Program-made: the position numbers and the translations under genes
Notes under the pieces: generated by a model
The model's input: only the letters and a program-made list of their open reading frames with translations
Told to the model about the DNA's origin: nothing
The model's database searches: none
Source of the DNA: Heterobasidion occidentale
Lineage: Eukaryota > Basidiomycota > Agaricomycetes > Russulales > Bondarzewiaceae
Assembly (NCBI GenBank): GCA_039111635.1
Contig: JBCAQO010000011.1
Coordinates: 1,736,001 to 1,800,000 of the forward strand
Direction of reading: 5' to 3'
Length of the DNA: 64,000 nucleotides
In this document: one piece after another, positions 21,801 through 33,293 of the stretch
Numbering within the stretch: position 1 is the first letter of the stretch
Layout: each line of letters opens with the position of its first letter

Positions 21801-22823
21801 TTGTATGTTGGGGAAGCCTCTGTGATTGTCTTTTGCTGAAGATGTCGAGGTAAGAATGATACTCTGTCGGCACCCGACTCTTCAAGTCGGTGGTGTCGAT
21901 TTCTTCCTCTAGGTCTTCATCAAAGCTGGCGAACCCTGAGGGCTCTGGAGCTACCTTTCTAATAACAGGTTCTCCTGCGCTATCCGTTGCGGAGGAGTCA
22001 AACAGTGTTTGCGCTTCTTCAGCGACTTTCCCTGAAGTTTAGCCTTGGGCTACCTCTTGCTGAGCTTGCCAGCGTCCCTTCCTTTCGGTTACTTGTTCCT
22101 TGAGCCATTTCTGAGCCTTGCGTTGTCGGGATTTGTGCTCGAGCAGCTCCATGAACCGAGTTTTCCATTCCTTCGCGGGTACTTGGTCCCATTGCCTTTT
22201 AGTCCAAGTCCACAAAGGTCCTACCGGTTCAGAGACAAGACGTGGCTTTGTCCGCTGAGGAATCTTGTCACCGCGTAGTTTCGCTAGCCATGCCTTCTTG
22301 GTAGGCTCTTCCCTTGCCTTGGTAAACCCATATGGTTGTTGGCAATCTCTGGGGCATCAATCAAAGTGTACCTCACGGCGCCTCCACCCAATGGAGGGGT
22401 CGTGGTATTTCAACCAATCCATTCCTAGAAGCATGTCATCTTTCCCTAGATTGGTGATGAACATCTGGACGCGTTCGGTGTGAATTCTCCCTCGTCTATC
22501 CTTGACGGTGAGATTCGCGTCTAGGCCTCGTCAAATGAGGCCTGCCTTGTTGATAGTGTCATTGACGTTGCGAACACGGATGGGGCGGTTTAAGGGGTAG
22601 GTGGGAAGGTTGTGCTTCTGTACCCATCTCTCATTTACCAAAATCCCTTCGCATGCTGAGTCGATGGCGGCTCTGGCTCCAGCGCTTCTTCCTCGAGTTG
22701 TCAATCGCACGTCAAGTTGAATGGGAGTAATGATGTGGCTGTTCATTGCTCCAATCCGAATACATGACGGGGAATCGTACTCGAGTTTCCTCGACCCTCT
22801 CTCTTTGGCTGGTGAAAGAGAGG
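18896..22823 (-). pseudogene. Gypsy-B pol: protease, RT, RNase H, integrase, chromodomain
   Basis: Pol starts in the -1 frame relative to gag at the A(T)5 run (22829-22833 on the plus strand). Order on the minus strand: retropepsin AAIDSACEGILV (about 22650; the usual DSG is DSA); RT with [32 protein letters not shown] and YMDDILIF (21900-21280); RNase H with TDASLAAYGAVL, CELLAIIKALEHW and WTDHKNLEHFQTA (20900-20630); integrase H2C2 finger (HHDTMATGH, CAICQSTKN) and D,D-35-E residues in STDFVTDLP, VSDRGPQF and ETERVNQEIEQF (20180-19640); and a C-terminal chromodomain (EVEAILDSRRQGR, YLVKWVGYSEADNTWEP) ending PRPAALRL. Frameshifts near 21540, 21300 and 20790 and a TGA at 19730 show it is inactive. 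The chromodomain places it among chromoviruses. Confidence 0.93.
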
Positions 22824-24041
22824 TCAGGAAAAATCCTCTGCCAGATCCACCAACATTTGTTTGGCCTTGGCCTCCCCTACTTCTTGGAAGAGTGCTCGGA
22901 CGCCATCAGTATCACGGACGGGTCCATTGCTTTGTCGTCTGTTAGGCGGTACATAGCGCTCTCCATTGCTCTGGCGTGATCCTCCCCTTCTCGCGGAAGG
23001 GTCCTCACATTCCACCGAATTACCAGGTTGTGATACCCGACGGTGGAGGCTATGAGAACTCCCCTCCTCCAGTCCTCGATGAAGTCCCACATCGTCTTCT
23101 AGCGGGGGTTCTTGCTCGTCTTCATCCTCCATGTCTGTAGCGCGAGTTCTTCTACCTCCTCCGCCCATCGGCTTGTGCGGATTTCCTCGAGAAGGGGGAA
23201 TGCCTCTACGAGTAGAACAACAATCAGACGCCCAATGCCCTGATTTCCCACAGTTAAAACAGCGGGTGGTGAGCTTGCCATCATAGGTGCGTTTCTGGCG
23301 AGCGGCATCTCTTTTTTGAGAGGCGTCAATGTCCATGTCGACCACCTGGTTGTTCATTCTGCGAGGTGCGGTGGTAGAATTATAGCGGCAAGCTGGTTGG
23401 AGGTGAAAGTGATTGAGGAAGTCGCTTCAGAATGAGGTGGAGTTGGCGAGGATCGCCTTTTGAGCACTTCGGGCTCTCAAGCATCCATCTATTTCACAGG
23501 CAGTATTGACCCAGTCTTGGATCGTGTCTTTTGGCGGTGTTTCTTTCTCATAGATTTTGTCCATGACCCTCGGATCAAGCCCTCTCTGGAAGTAAGGAAC
23601 TTGTTCCTTGTCGGTGATGTCGGTGTCGGCGGCTATAAGGATGAACTGATTTGAGTATTCATCCACTGTCATCTTCCCTTGAGAGAAAGACATGAGAGTG
23701 CTTTGGGCTTTGTCCGTAAGGTTTGTCTCCTTGAACTGGAGTTTAAACTTGTCGTAAAAGTCGGCCCAAGTTTCAAGGGTTTTGGGCGGGGTCGCCCCTA
23801 CTGTCTTCTTTAGGAAACTTTCGGCCCAGCCGCCGGCTGTTCCATATCTCATGCATGAGAGGGCAAGAGAAACCTTGTCCGCATCCGTCTTGTAACAGTC
23901 TGATTCTGCTGTAAAAAGGAGGAGGCAATTCATGATAAATTTCTGTGATTGTGTTCGGTCTCCCTCGAAGTTGTCAGGGAGTTTGAGCTTGCCCCTTCCC
24001 GACGATACAAGTGCGGGGGGGTCTGTAGGGTTTGTCGACAT
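22824..24041 (-). pseudogene. Gypsy-B Gag with one in-frame TGA
   Basis: The first usable ATG is at 24041 (MSTNPTDPPALVSSGRG). The frame runs to 22824, about 405 codons, with one TGA at 23427-23429 (SF-stop-SDFLNH), probably a decayed CGA. The capsid-like part includes LPDNFEGDRTQSQKFI, TAGGWAESFLKK, FKLQFKETNLTDKA and YFQRGLDPRVMDKIYE, typical of gypsy Gag. A nucleocapsid knuckle CFNCGKSGHWASDC (C-X2-C-X4-H-X4-C) lies near 23255. The stop TGA at 22824-22826 follows GAT TTT TCC, and pol continues in the -1 frame. The frame is also open upstream of the ATG into the LTR. Confidence 0.9.
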
Positions 24042-24629
24042 AATGGTATTGTCTTCAATGTTTCGGGTGTTGATCGGTGTTTGAATATTCGAGGATTCGG
24101 ACTTGGATGTTCCTTCTTCTTCTTCTTCCGATGTATCCGGGATTTCCCGTTCGGGGTTTCTGTACTGGGATGGCTCTACCCAGTCTTCTGCTATTTCATC
24201 CCAAGCCCACTCAGCTTCTGTTTCGTCTTCTCTTGTGAAGAAATATTGTCCCTCTCGGTACGAGCAGTTATCAAAGTTTGGGGGTGCTGGCCGATTGGTG
24301 TTGGAGTAATACCAGCGGTTTTCTCTTTGATGGATAGGATGATTGTTCTGTCGAAGTTGGTTATGGGTTTGTCTAGTGCCTGGTGGAAATCCTAGGCCTA
24401 GGTCTTGCTCCAGGGTGTGTGAAGTAACTCTCTTCGGTGGGGGTCTATGCCACCGATGAGGGTTGTGAGAAAGAGTGTGGCAGCAAGCAGAGTGTGGTGC
24501 AAGGTAGGGGCAAAAGCGAGTCCATTCTAGTGTTATGAACTGCTCGTTCGATAACCCAAGAGTAACAGGTTCTTCCCTAGGTCGCACGTAGGACTGAGTG
24601 GTGGGTGAAGTCTCGACTGTACCGGGCAA
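24042..24629 (-). other. Gypsy-B leader: gag-frame extension without ATG
   Basis: The gag frame stays open for 196 codons upstream of its first ATG. It crosses the leader, the primer site and the end of the 5' LTR, and contains no in-frame ATG or stop. The translated stretch is protein-like, with WAWDEIAEDWVEPSQYRNPE and an acidic SEEEEEGTSKSES tail. In all frames the leader between the predicted transcript start and the gag ATG has a single ATG (about 24200), which opens a two-codon ORF (ATG AAA TAG). Either translation starts upstream at a non-AUG codon or the leader was once part of a longer gag. Confidence 0.6.
24519..24528 (-). promoter_or_regulatory. Gypsy-B primer-binding site (self-priming)
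   Basis: On the element's strand AGAATGGACT lies 2 nt after the end of the 5' LTR. It pairs with AGTCTATTCT at the predicted transcript start over 10 nt, with one G-U wobble. No tRNA 3' end (TGG...) is visible here. The 10-nt length and 2-nt spacing are the same as in Gypsy-A. Confidence 0.7.
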
Positions 24630-24668
24630 TGATACAGGAGGGAATAATGATTTGGCTCTAAGCTACAC
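24531..24668 (-). repeat. Gypsy-B 5' LTR, left part
   Basis: These 138 bp match the first 138 bp of the LTR at 14270 up to GCTACAC, then stop at the Plavaka-2 terminal repeat. The remaining 485 bp resume at 56367, with AC shared by both parts. Together they rebuild a 621-bp LTR. Confidence 0.95.
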
Positions 24669-24690
24669 CATCAGCACAACTGTCGGAGTA
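24669..24690 (+). repeat. Plavaka-2 left terminal inverted repeat
   Basis: The sequence starts CATCAGCACAACTGTC and pairs with the right end at 56345-56366. It begins exactly where the Gypsy-B LTR breaks. Confidence 0.9.
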
Positions 24691-25058
24691 TGGCCACGGA
24701 TGACCATGGATGCCCAGCGCTGATAACACCGTCACTGCCAATAATAATCTTCGTACCCATAATGCATGGTGAGCTATCTAAATTATGGTAACTCCACATA
24801 CTATTACCAAACCTGCCATTCTGGCCAGGGGGACCATATCCCACTTCTCTCGTCACCCATGTCCATGTGTGGCCACATCCAGCATACCGTACCATACACA
24901 ACCTATATAGAATCAGTGACAATGCATTTTGATTCCCACCAGTGTGACAAGAGATTATCATGGATCATTTTTGTGAAGATTGATTAGAACAGTATACATA
25001 GCGAACTAATATGTGTCGTATGCTATGGAGGTTACTATGCGCCCACCGTGATCCACCT

Positions 25059-26672
25059 TTAATTCCCATTACTATTCCTTGCTGCTGTTGCCTGCCTCGT
25101 AGATCTTTTTGCCACCGCCTGCGAACCCCCTCCTCTCGTCTTCCTCCCCTGTCCTGTGGTGGCAGCTGCGGCCGTCTTCTTGCGGGGCCGTCCACTTGTA
25201 TTCTCCAGATCTGGAGCTTCAACACCGCTCAGCAACGTACGTTTCGTGAGCACATAGGATTGCGAAGGGGTATGCTCAACTGTAGTGGGTTGACTGGCCG
25301 GGGCTTGTGTCGTGCATTCCGAATGGTGCACGGTCGCGCTCGGGATCGCCGCCATGGTGTGTAGGGATTCTTCCGGGGGTGTGAAGCCTGGTGCCGATGG
25401 GATTGGTGTCGCGTGAGGAGACGATAGGAGATCGACGTGTGGCAGAGGTATCTGCATGATGGGAGGAGCGTGTGTGTCCTCGCGAATCCCCCCTCCAGCT
25501 TGAGGACGAGGGACAGACGGTGCTGCATGCATATGGTAAATTGTCAGCACTTGAACAATGATCATACAATGATTAGATGCCATACCGGGTCCATAGGACA
25601 ACACAATGAGTACCGGATCTGTTAAGAGCCAGCTCATAACACATAATATATGATCACCTGATCATATGACATGCGGTCTATGACCAACGGATATGACCTA
25701 TACCCGGTGACCAACCCCTTGACTTCACCAACAGACATTGAGTTATCTTATCTTATCTTTCGTTCCTGGGTTAACAATCAGTTACATCACTGACATCATT
25801 GATTGCATCATGCTTCTCTGATTGCATCATAGATTACATCACTCCGATCGTTGATCGTTTGCTTCTATTTGGTGCCTTAAGCACAGGCCTTCTGTAGATC
25901 TTGCCCTAAAGCGGATTGCGTATATATAGAACGAGCCAGATACCTGTATCACCAGCTCGTTCACCTTTGTTACTCCCCACCTGTTCTTACTCTTGACCTT
26001 TGGTACTAGCCATACCTCTGCTACATCATAGTCTTTGCCAATAGGCCAGACTCTTGATTGTCAATAGAACATCTGCTTGAGCATCGGTTTGACTTGCCCT
26101 GCGCTTCTCTCTATCATCATCCTCAACCACTCAGTCGTCATCTCAAACTGGCTGAGTCCTACACAGGACTAGCAGTATTCTATCTCGACTTTAGTGGGCA
26201 GCATATCTACTGCCATCCAGGTCCGCATCAGGTCGTACCCGCACATCTGTGGGAAAACCTTTGTGCATTCCTGGAGACATGATACCATCACAAATCCCTC
26301 GTACATCCCGAATTACGCACACAAGTAGCCGCTGGTGCCTTTATCGGACATACTTGGATTTGGCACGTCCCTCAGTGACTCAGGAGCCTCCTGGCACATC
26401 ACGCGCGAAGACCAGGTCTTAACAGGATCGATGCGCAGATCATCAGGTGCCTCGGACGAAGATGGATGTGGTGGTAATGGCCCTTTGTATTCCTCCGTGC
26501 TGGCTGGGGTGGGGCTACGGTTGCCATCACTGCAATCGAAGTCCGCAGTGGCTTCTGTCGCACTCAGTTTGAATGAGGAGTTGTTTACCGGGAGAAGTGC
26601 GGAAACACACCTCGCAAGTTTGCCGCATGGGCCATTTGTCGTGCGGCCCGATTCTTGATCATCCGCAGCCAA
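25059..26672 (-). pseudogene. Plavaka-2 minus-strand Pro-rich accessory gene, split by LTR
   Basis: On the minus strand a frame with DDLRID at about 26430 continues, after removal of the Gypsy-C LTR (25620-26424) and one GGATC, into PVLIVLSYGPG. There is then a GT-AG intron (GTATGG at about 25585 to CATGCAG at about 25523), followed by APSVPRPQAGGG to NSNGN and a stop at 25059. The last exon is rich in Pro, Ser and Thr and ends in a basic tail (RPRKKTAAAATTGQGRKTRGGG, RSTRQATAARNSNGN) resembling AT-hook-like DNA contacts. The 5' end overlaps the end of the DUF6698-like gene in another frame, so the true start is unclear. I do not recognise the family. Confidence 0.4.
25620..26424 (+). repeat. 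Solo Gypsy-C LTR in Plavaka-2
   Basis: The copy runs from TGTTAAGAGCCAGC to CAGGTCTTAACA, 805 bp, with TSD GGATC at 25615-25619 and 26425-26429. TATATATA is at 25921-25928 and AGCTCGTTCACC at 25954-25965. The LTR leader ORF is readable at 26058-26282 but has a TGA where the copy at 33294 keeps CGA (GAGACATGATA versus GAGACGCGATA). Confidence 0.95.
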
Positions 26673-28173
26673 TCGTCGTCCTCGTCAACATTGGCTTGTG
26701 AGGGTGCAGCAGCACTCAACATGCCTTCTGGGTGACCATACAGTTCTCTAGAAGCAATTCATGTGAGTATCTGGTTCCGCAGAGAGAGTACTTACCCACT
26801 CATTCATCCACTGTAATGTCTCGTCAGCCCATGTATTCTCCTCGTCACCGAGCGTCGGGCTAAACATCTTGATTACCGTGTAATACAGGATGGAGTAATC
26901 AAATTCCGCCGCTGCACCCTTGATGCTCCCTGCATTCCATGTGGTCGTGCTGTTCATTGCAAAATATGCCTGTCATTCATTGCATGTGTGAGTCAGTGTG
27001 CCCCGAAATGAAACGAGTAAGCATAGACCTGAACCACTAGGTATGCAACTAGTTCGGGCGTGACGCGTGTGATCCGACGTTTATTCGCGTTGCCGCCCAG
27101 ACCAGGTTGAACTTTAGCGATGGTGGATACATTGGGTCCTATTAGGACATGGCGAGCAACCTTGAGAGGGCTTTAGTTAGGGAGACAATCAATAGTTGAA
27201 GAGCTTACTCGGAGAAGTAGCGGGCCTCGAAATAAACCGTCCGCGACCGTGTTGGAAGAATAGTCTTCAGGCTTCTCATATACGAAGGAGGGCATGAACC
27301 GCGGGCTTACGACAAGACGGCCGTCTAGCAATTTTGCCCGGGTGCTGGGATTGCCGTAACATCATTGAACGGACGTGGAAGAATCAGGCTAACATACCTG
27401 ACTGGATCGTCCTGGAACAGGCGTGCATACCGTGCCGGGATGATCTGTTTGGTGTACTGTGCATGATTGAAGCCACGCTGGGCTTTGTTGTCACGGTCAT
27501 CGGCCGCGCTGGGGATCCAATTCGGTATGTACAACTTGATTGCATCTTTGAGCGAGTGTGCGTCAGTCGCTCGGCCGTTGTTGGCACGCTGGTTCATCTG
27601 AATGTCTCGTGGAGACACTATTCAGCACCACGACACGAAACAATGCTTGCATACCTCTTTGGCAAGTTTGAGCAGTAAGTCCAGATCGGGGGTCTTGTCG
27701 TAACAATCACGAAGACCAGGGATGGAATTCAGGATCGCGTTAAAAATCTTCCAGTCACCGGTGTATGCATGAACATTCCTAGAAGCCATAATTTAGTACA
27801 TAGACAATATGAGTACTTAGGTTGTAAAATGACAAACCAATTTCTTGCTTGTGCGAGGTCCGAAATGGCCTCGGTCTCATCAGCAAAGTTGAGGTCTTCA
27901 TCAGCCAAGTGTTCCATGATGGTGTTGCCATTGAGGAACACCATCTGGATGTTGCAATATAAGTCTACAACCCGTCACAGATTGCAGGCAGGTTCTAGGA
28001 AGGCTTTCATGGACTCTGTCAAACTGCTCGGTCATCAAGCGCGATCAGCCAACGCACTGCGGACGACGGAGAACCACCTACCGTGGAGGTTTCTTTGGAG
28101 TCTCATTATGGCATTCAGTAGACGATATGCCGACCGCGTGAGTTCCGGAAGCAACGGTGGGTTCCGCCATCAT
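26585..28173 (-). CDS. DUF6698-like Plavaka companion gene
   Basis: This is a minus-strand multi-exon gene. The likely start is the double ATG at 28168-28173 (MMAEPTVASGTHAV) and the end is TAA at 26585 (GVFPHFSR). Visible introns have GTAGGT, GTATGC, GTATGT and GTAAGC donors. Exon text includes DWKIFNAILNSIPGLRD, DAHSLKDAIKLYIPNWIPS, GFNHAQYTKQIIPARY, PRFMPSFVYEKPEDY, DGLFRGPLLLRVARHVLIGP, NKRRITRVTPELVAYLVVQV and EFDYSILYYTVIKMF. This order (short helical N-terminus, then a conserved core with FRG...RH.xxGP and RFGI-like segments) resembles the DUF6698 family of mushroom genomes, which often lies beside Plavaka or KDZ transposases. Its role is unknown; head-to-head placement with the transposase suggests a shared promoter region near 28.2-28.3 kb. 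Confidence 0.55.
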
Positions 28174-30796
28174 GAATTATGGTCCGATGGCGACGTGAGA
28201 GTACAGAGTGACGGGGTGCGACAAGATAGAGTTCAAAAAACTTAATGTGGGAACCGGAGCCAAACACAACGCAAATAGAGCGCTCACCTGCTTCACGGTG
28301 TTAGAGTCGCACAGACCGCCGTCGTCAATCGACACCTTGTATGGGCCCTGGACATTTGATTGTTCAACTACTTGTGGTGTTCGTGTGCATGGTGGGTTGT
28401 GCTGGTTGCGGAACCTCGTGCAACACCCCACGGTCCCTTAGCGTGCATCTCAGCAGATGTTCAAAATATTCTGAACTCACCGCTACAGCATCAGTCAACC
28501 GGAAAAGGGTGTGGGATGGCAAGGCCAGCGGTGGGGCCAAGAGGTTGAAGCAGATTGTTGCTTCAGAGGATCAGGAGGTTGGAGAGGCTCCCGGAGGATC
28601 TGAGCAGGTGGACACACTAGTACAAGCCATGATTGTGGTACTCGGTGCTGTCGATGTTGACCCTGTTGTAGCTCCACGATACTGTCGCTGTTCAAGATGA
28701 TTTACCTGATATTCAAGAGGACGTAGCGCCGCAAGTCTTCTCATGCCACTCGGGTCGGCGAGTCCAATTTCCCAAGCGGCTGGTCGACTTTCTTCCTTCC
28801 ATGGTAACCCCACTCGCGCATATTCCGACGCGCCGCACGTTGTCCAATCGGGACGCGGTGTCCATCGAGGACAACTCATCATCTAAAGACATGTACCTTG
28901 AGGACGCACATGAGTCGGCAGACGAACACCCACCCACCATGGCGTGGATCAAGACCATGCCAAATGGTTTTGGTATCTTTCGTTCATATCCTGGATGCCC
29001 CACGTTGGATCCCGAGGCTGGGCAATCATTGGATAGTGTATGTGACTCACCAGCTTTTGCAAGAATGTTGACAACGCCTGCTTCGGTGGAGTCCCAGCCA
29101 ACATTGGTGTCACCTGTTCTGGAAGAAGCGGCGCCCCCGAGCCCGCAACCATTCGCCAACCAATCTTCTGAGCTCCTGCTGGGATGGCACTATTTGGGTT
29201 CGAACCTGAAGTCAGGGGGGGAGTTTGACAGGTTGGTGCAGACACTGCTGCACCCCGATTTTGATCTGAAAGAACTGCCAGGAGTCTCGTTTGCTCGCGA
29301 GATGAAGAGATTGGACAAACACATTGCCAATCCAGAAGATCCACTGCGCCAAGACGGATGGCATCAAGCGTCAGTGGAGATCCGTCTGCCGCCCGTCGAC
29401 AAACAGTCAGCAAACCCTGAGAACGAATCACCCATTTTCACAGTCAGTGGTGTCTTCCATAGGCGCCTCGTCGATATCATTTGGGCCACCTATGCTGCCC
29501 CAGTCTCTCGTAGCTTCCACATGACTCCGTTCCGCCAATTCTGGCGCCCCACACCTGACGCTCCACCCATTTCCTTGTACTCAGAGATCTACTCTTCAAC
29601 GGCAATGATCGAGGCCCATTTGGAAGTTTCTGGCATGCCGCGCATCGGACCTGATGACACTCACGAGCGTGTCGTCACGCCCCTCATGGTTTGGTCAGAT
29701 TCCACTCACCTGGCCAACTTTGGGACCACTTCGTTATGGCCGTTCTATCTGCAATTCGGGTCGCAATCGAAATACACTTGGGGGAGGCCCATGTCAAATT
29801 CAGCTCACCATCTGGCATATATCCCCACAGTAAACATCTATCCACCTGCACACAACATATATGATACTTACTGTGCATTGCTAGATCCCTGACAAGATTC
29901 AGGAAGCCTATATGAAGGTTTTCAGAAAGGCAGCCACGTCAGCGATGCTTAGGCATTGCAAATGTGACCTCATGCATGCGATCTGGTTGCTCTTGCTTGA
30001 TGCCAACTTCATGGAAGCATATGAACATGGCATGCTTATCAAGTGTGGCGATGGCATTGTCCGTCGCATCTTTCCCCGCTTTTTTACGTATTCTACCGAT
30101 TACCCCGAGAAGTGCCACTTCCACATGATTCTCACTTCAATTCTTGCTCACATTGATCTTCGGGGCAGGGTCCTTCTTGCGAGCATTCAATCGCTTGCGA
30201 AATGCTTGTGCCCGCAATGCTTGGTAGAAAAGACCCAGGTGTACAAGATGGGCTCCAAACTTGATATGCGGATGTGCACGAAGACAGCCCGAGTGGATGA
30301 TGCACAACGCTGACACACTGTCGAGGTTGCACGGAAGATCATCTACGAGCAAGGCTATGGCATCGAGAGCACGGCAGTGGACGCGCTCTTGGCCGATAAA
30401 TCATGGGTGCCCACACGGGTAAGTTATTCCCATTAGAGACTGGACGCAATCACTGATTCGGCTCGACCGCAGAATGCTTTCTCAACAAGGTTGTCCAAAT
30501 TTGGCTTCAACTTCTACAACCTCTTTGTAGTTGATCTCCTCCATGAATTCGAACTCGGGGTCTGGAAAGCCATTTTCACACATCTGCTGCGCATCCTATG
30601 GGCCGCTGGAGGGGATAAGATCCAAGAGTTAAACAGTCGGCAAGTACTGACTGGTCCAGTGTTAATTGTCATGAGAGCTGAGTTGGCACAGCACTCATAG
30701 GTACCAACAAGTGTTATCTTTTGGGCGGGACACGATCCGGCCGTGGCACACAAATGTGTCGGGCATGAAGAAACTGGCCGCACGAGATTTTGAAGA

Positions 30797-31418
30797 TGTT
30801 ATGACTTGACCGATCGGGGCCCTTCGAGGCCGGTCTATCCGATGGATCAAGCATCACATGCTAGGCGGCTCCACTACGGAGCGTACATCAAGGTATTCGG
30901 CATGTCCTTAGGAGCCGACAATACCGATGGTTCTTCAAGACATCGGTAAAGGCTATATGAGAGGGACATGAGGCTCACAGAGTTCACACAGTAATGAAGA
31001 GGCGTATTCACATGCCATGGGCTTAGGGCTTACGGGTAAGCACCTCATCGCACCATGATGGATCAGTGCGATTGGAGAAGTACAAGAGTAGGCGCCGGCT
31101 GAGAGAGACGGCGACCATAGCTCTCCTAGGATGGAAACCTGGAGAAGCACACGGACTCTTACCCTATACCCTATACAGTATATAAGGCCCATAGAATAGG
31201 CTGAGGATCTTCAGTCTATTCTCTTTCGTTCATTCGTATCTTCGAATACGAACCTCTTCGTTCCCCTGTATCTACGCATACAGGATTCTTAGAGCTAATC
31301 ATTATTCCCTCCTGTATCAACGCCTGATACAGTCGAGACTTCGCCCACCACTCAGTCCATTGTGCGACCTAGGGAAGAACCTGTTACTCTTGGGTTACTG
31401 AACGAGCAGTTCGTAACA
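30797..31418 (+). repeat. Solo Gypsy-B LTR in the Plavaka-2 transposase
   Basis: This 622-bp LTR runs from TGTTATGACTTGACC to GCAGTTCGTAACA, with TSD GAAGA at 30792-30796 and 31419-31423. It splits the transposase inside FED/M. Its presence shows the Gypsy-B family was still inserting after Plavaka-2 had landed in an older Gypsy-B LTR. Confidence 0.95.
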
Positions 31419-33293
31419 GAAGATATGTTACAGGTAAAGAGCATATACTGCATCCCTGGATGATGGATTATTGACACCGTACGGATGACAGTGTGCTATT
31501 CCATGTTTTGAGGGCCTACTTGATGAGCCGCACAATCGGCTTTTGATGGATTTACTCTTCGAGCTTGCGACGTGGCATGCGCTAGCCAAACTTCGCCTGC
31601 ACACAGACACCACACTCACTTTTTTTGAGCAGGTGACCACATCACTGGGAGTTCTGCTCCGAAAATTTGTTGTCGTCACATGCGCACACTTCGAGACCAA
31701 GGAACTGCCATCTGAAGAAGCTGCGCGTGGTTGCCGAGAGGCCGCCATTGCGCAGAAAACAGCACAGACTACTGGTGTTCCTCCCGCAGTGCGACAACCC
31801 ACCGGTCCCAAGTGAAAGGAGCTAAACCTTGCGACCTATAAGACGCACGCACTAGGGGATTATCCTGTGACAATACGCCGATTGGGCACGTCAGACTCCT
31901 ATATGACACAAACTGTGAGTGTCACACAGCAGATTTCTCTCCACTTCAATCAATTATAATTACCATGACCTTAGGGAGAGGTTACCCATAAATTCTCGAA
32001 GAGGGCATATCAACGGACCAATAAGCAGAATTTCACGGGGCAAATTGCTACAGCAGAAGCTCGCGGACGTGTTATCACTGACTCACGGGCCGATCTTGGT
32101 CTTGACAAGCCACAGGTCAAGATTGACCAGCGCCGGAAGGTGCAACGTGCCGAGGATCCTCTCCCCTACACCCTCCCGACTACCCATCACCATATTTCGG
32201 AATCGACACGCAATTGGCATAGCATCTCACAGTGGATGACACAGCGTGCCGGTGACCGTGCCGTCCGGGTATGTTCTCAACATTAACATCAGGATGTATA
32301 CTCATTTGTACTAGGATTTCCGCATGCGCCTCACTGACCACCTATTGGCACGGTTCTTGGGTATTGCATATGAGGGCGATGAGCATTCATTCACGGATCA
32401 ACAGCGCCTCCATCTGGAGATCAGTCAAAACCGCATGTATGAGCACAGTGTGCTTCGAATCAACTATACCAGTTACGACATGCGCCGCTGTCAAGATTCT
32501 ATTAACCCTCGGACGCACCCAGATGTTATGGTACTCTCCCATGATGACAATGCAGGGCCCAATGCGCACCTTCATCCGTATTGGTATGCACGCGTTCTTG
32601 GTATATTCCACGTGATGGCGCGGTATGTTGGACCAAACAGTCAGTCACCGGAGATGCTACGGATGGACTTTTTGTGGGTACGATGGTATGGGTTGGACCC
32701 GGACATGCGCACGGGATGGCAGGCTAGGCAACTCCCCGTGGTAGGTTTTGTCCCTGAAACCGATCCTGATGCATTTGGGTTCCTGGATCCACACGAGGTT
32801 TTGAGAGCTGCTCACCTCATTCCTGCATTCCATCATGACCTCGCCGAGGGCCTTTTGCACCCTAATTCATGTGCACGCCGCGAAGACGAGGTGCACGACT
32901 GGAACCTCTTTAATCCCAACATGTAAGTGTCATATTGCACATGTTGACATCAGCTCACACATCTCACTGGTGTAGATTTGTAGACAGAGACATGTTCATG
33001 CGGTACCGAGGCGGTGGTGTTGGGCACATAGTCACACAAAGTTGGGATCGGATTTTACAAGGTGATGCCCCACCTCCATCCGAGGATGAAGTGGTGGATG
33101 AAAGTGCACCGATCCTCACTGCTGCTGTCGGATCTGGGAATGGTGACAACACTGGAGAGGGAGATGACAATGACAATGAGGGGTTGGCAGAGCACGCAGG
33201 GGAACAGACAGCAGACGAGGAGGTAGAGGAGGAGGTTGACGCTATCGCAGGAGTTTCAGATGATCACGCAGTGCACGACGATGATATCCTTGC

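Noticed and set aside
23427..24629. A 400-residue Gypsy-B protein starting inside the LTR
   Set aside because: The frame is open, but its first 196 codons contain no ATG and begin at a TTG; I annotate Gag from the ATG at 24041 and describe the upstream part separately.
24669..24690. KDZ or hAT assignment for Plavaka-2
   Set aside because: The target duplication is 2 bp, not 8, and the transposase motifs (DLLHEFELGVWK, STDYPEK, RGGGVGH) are those of the Plavaka group.
27769..28245. Plus-strand 158-codon frame as a gene
   Set aside because: It lies antisense to the spliced DUF6698-like gene, which has family-like sequence and good splice sites; the plus-strand frame does not.
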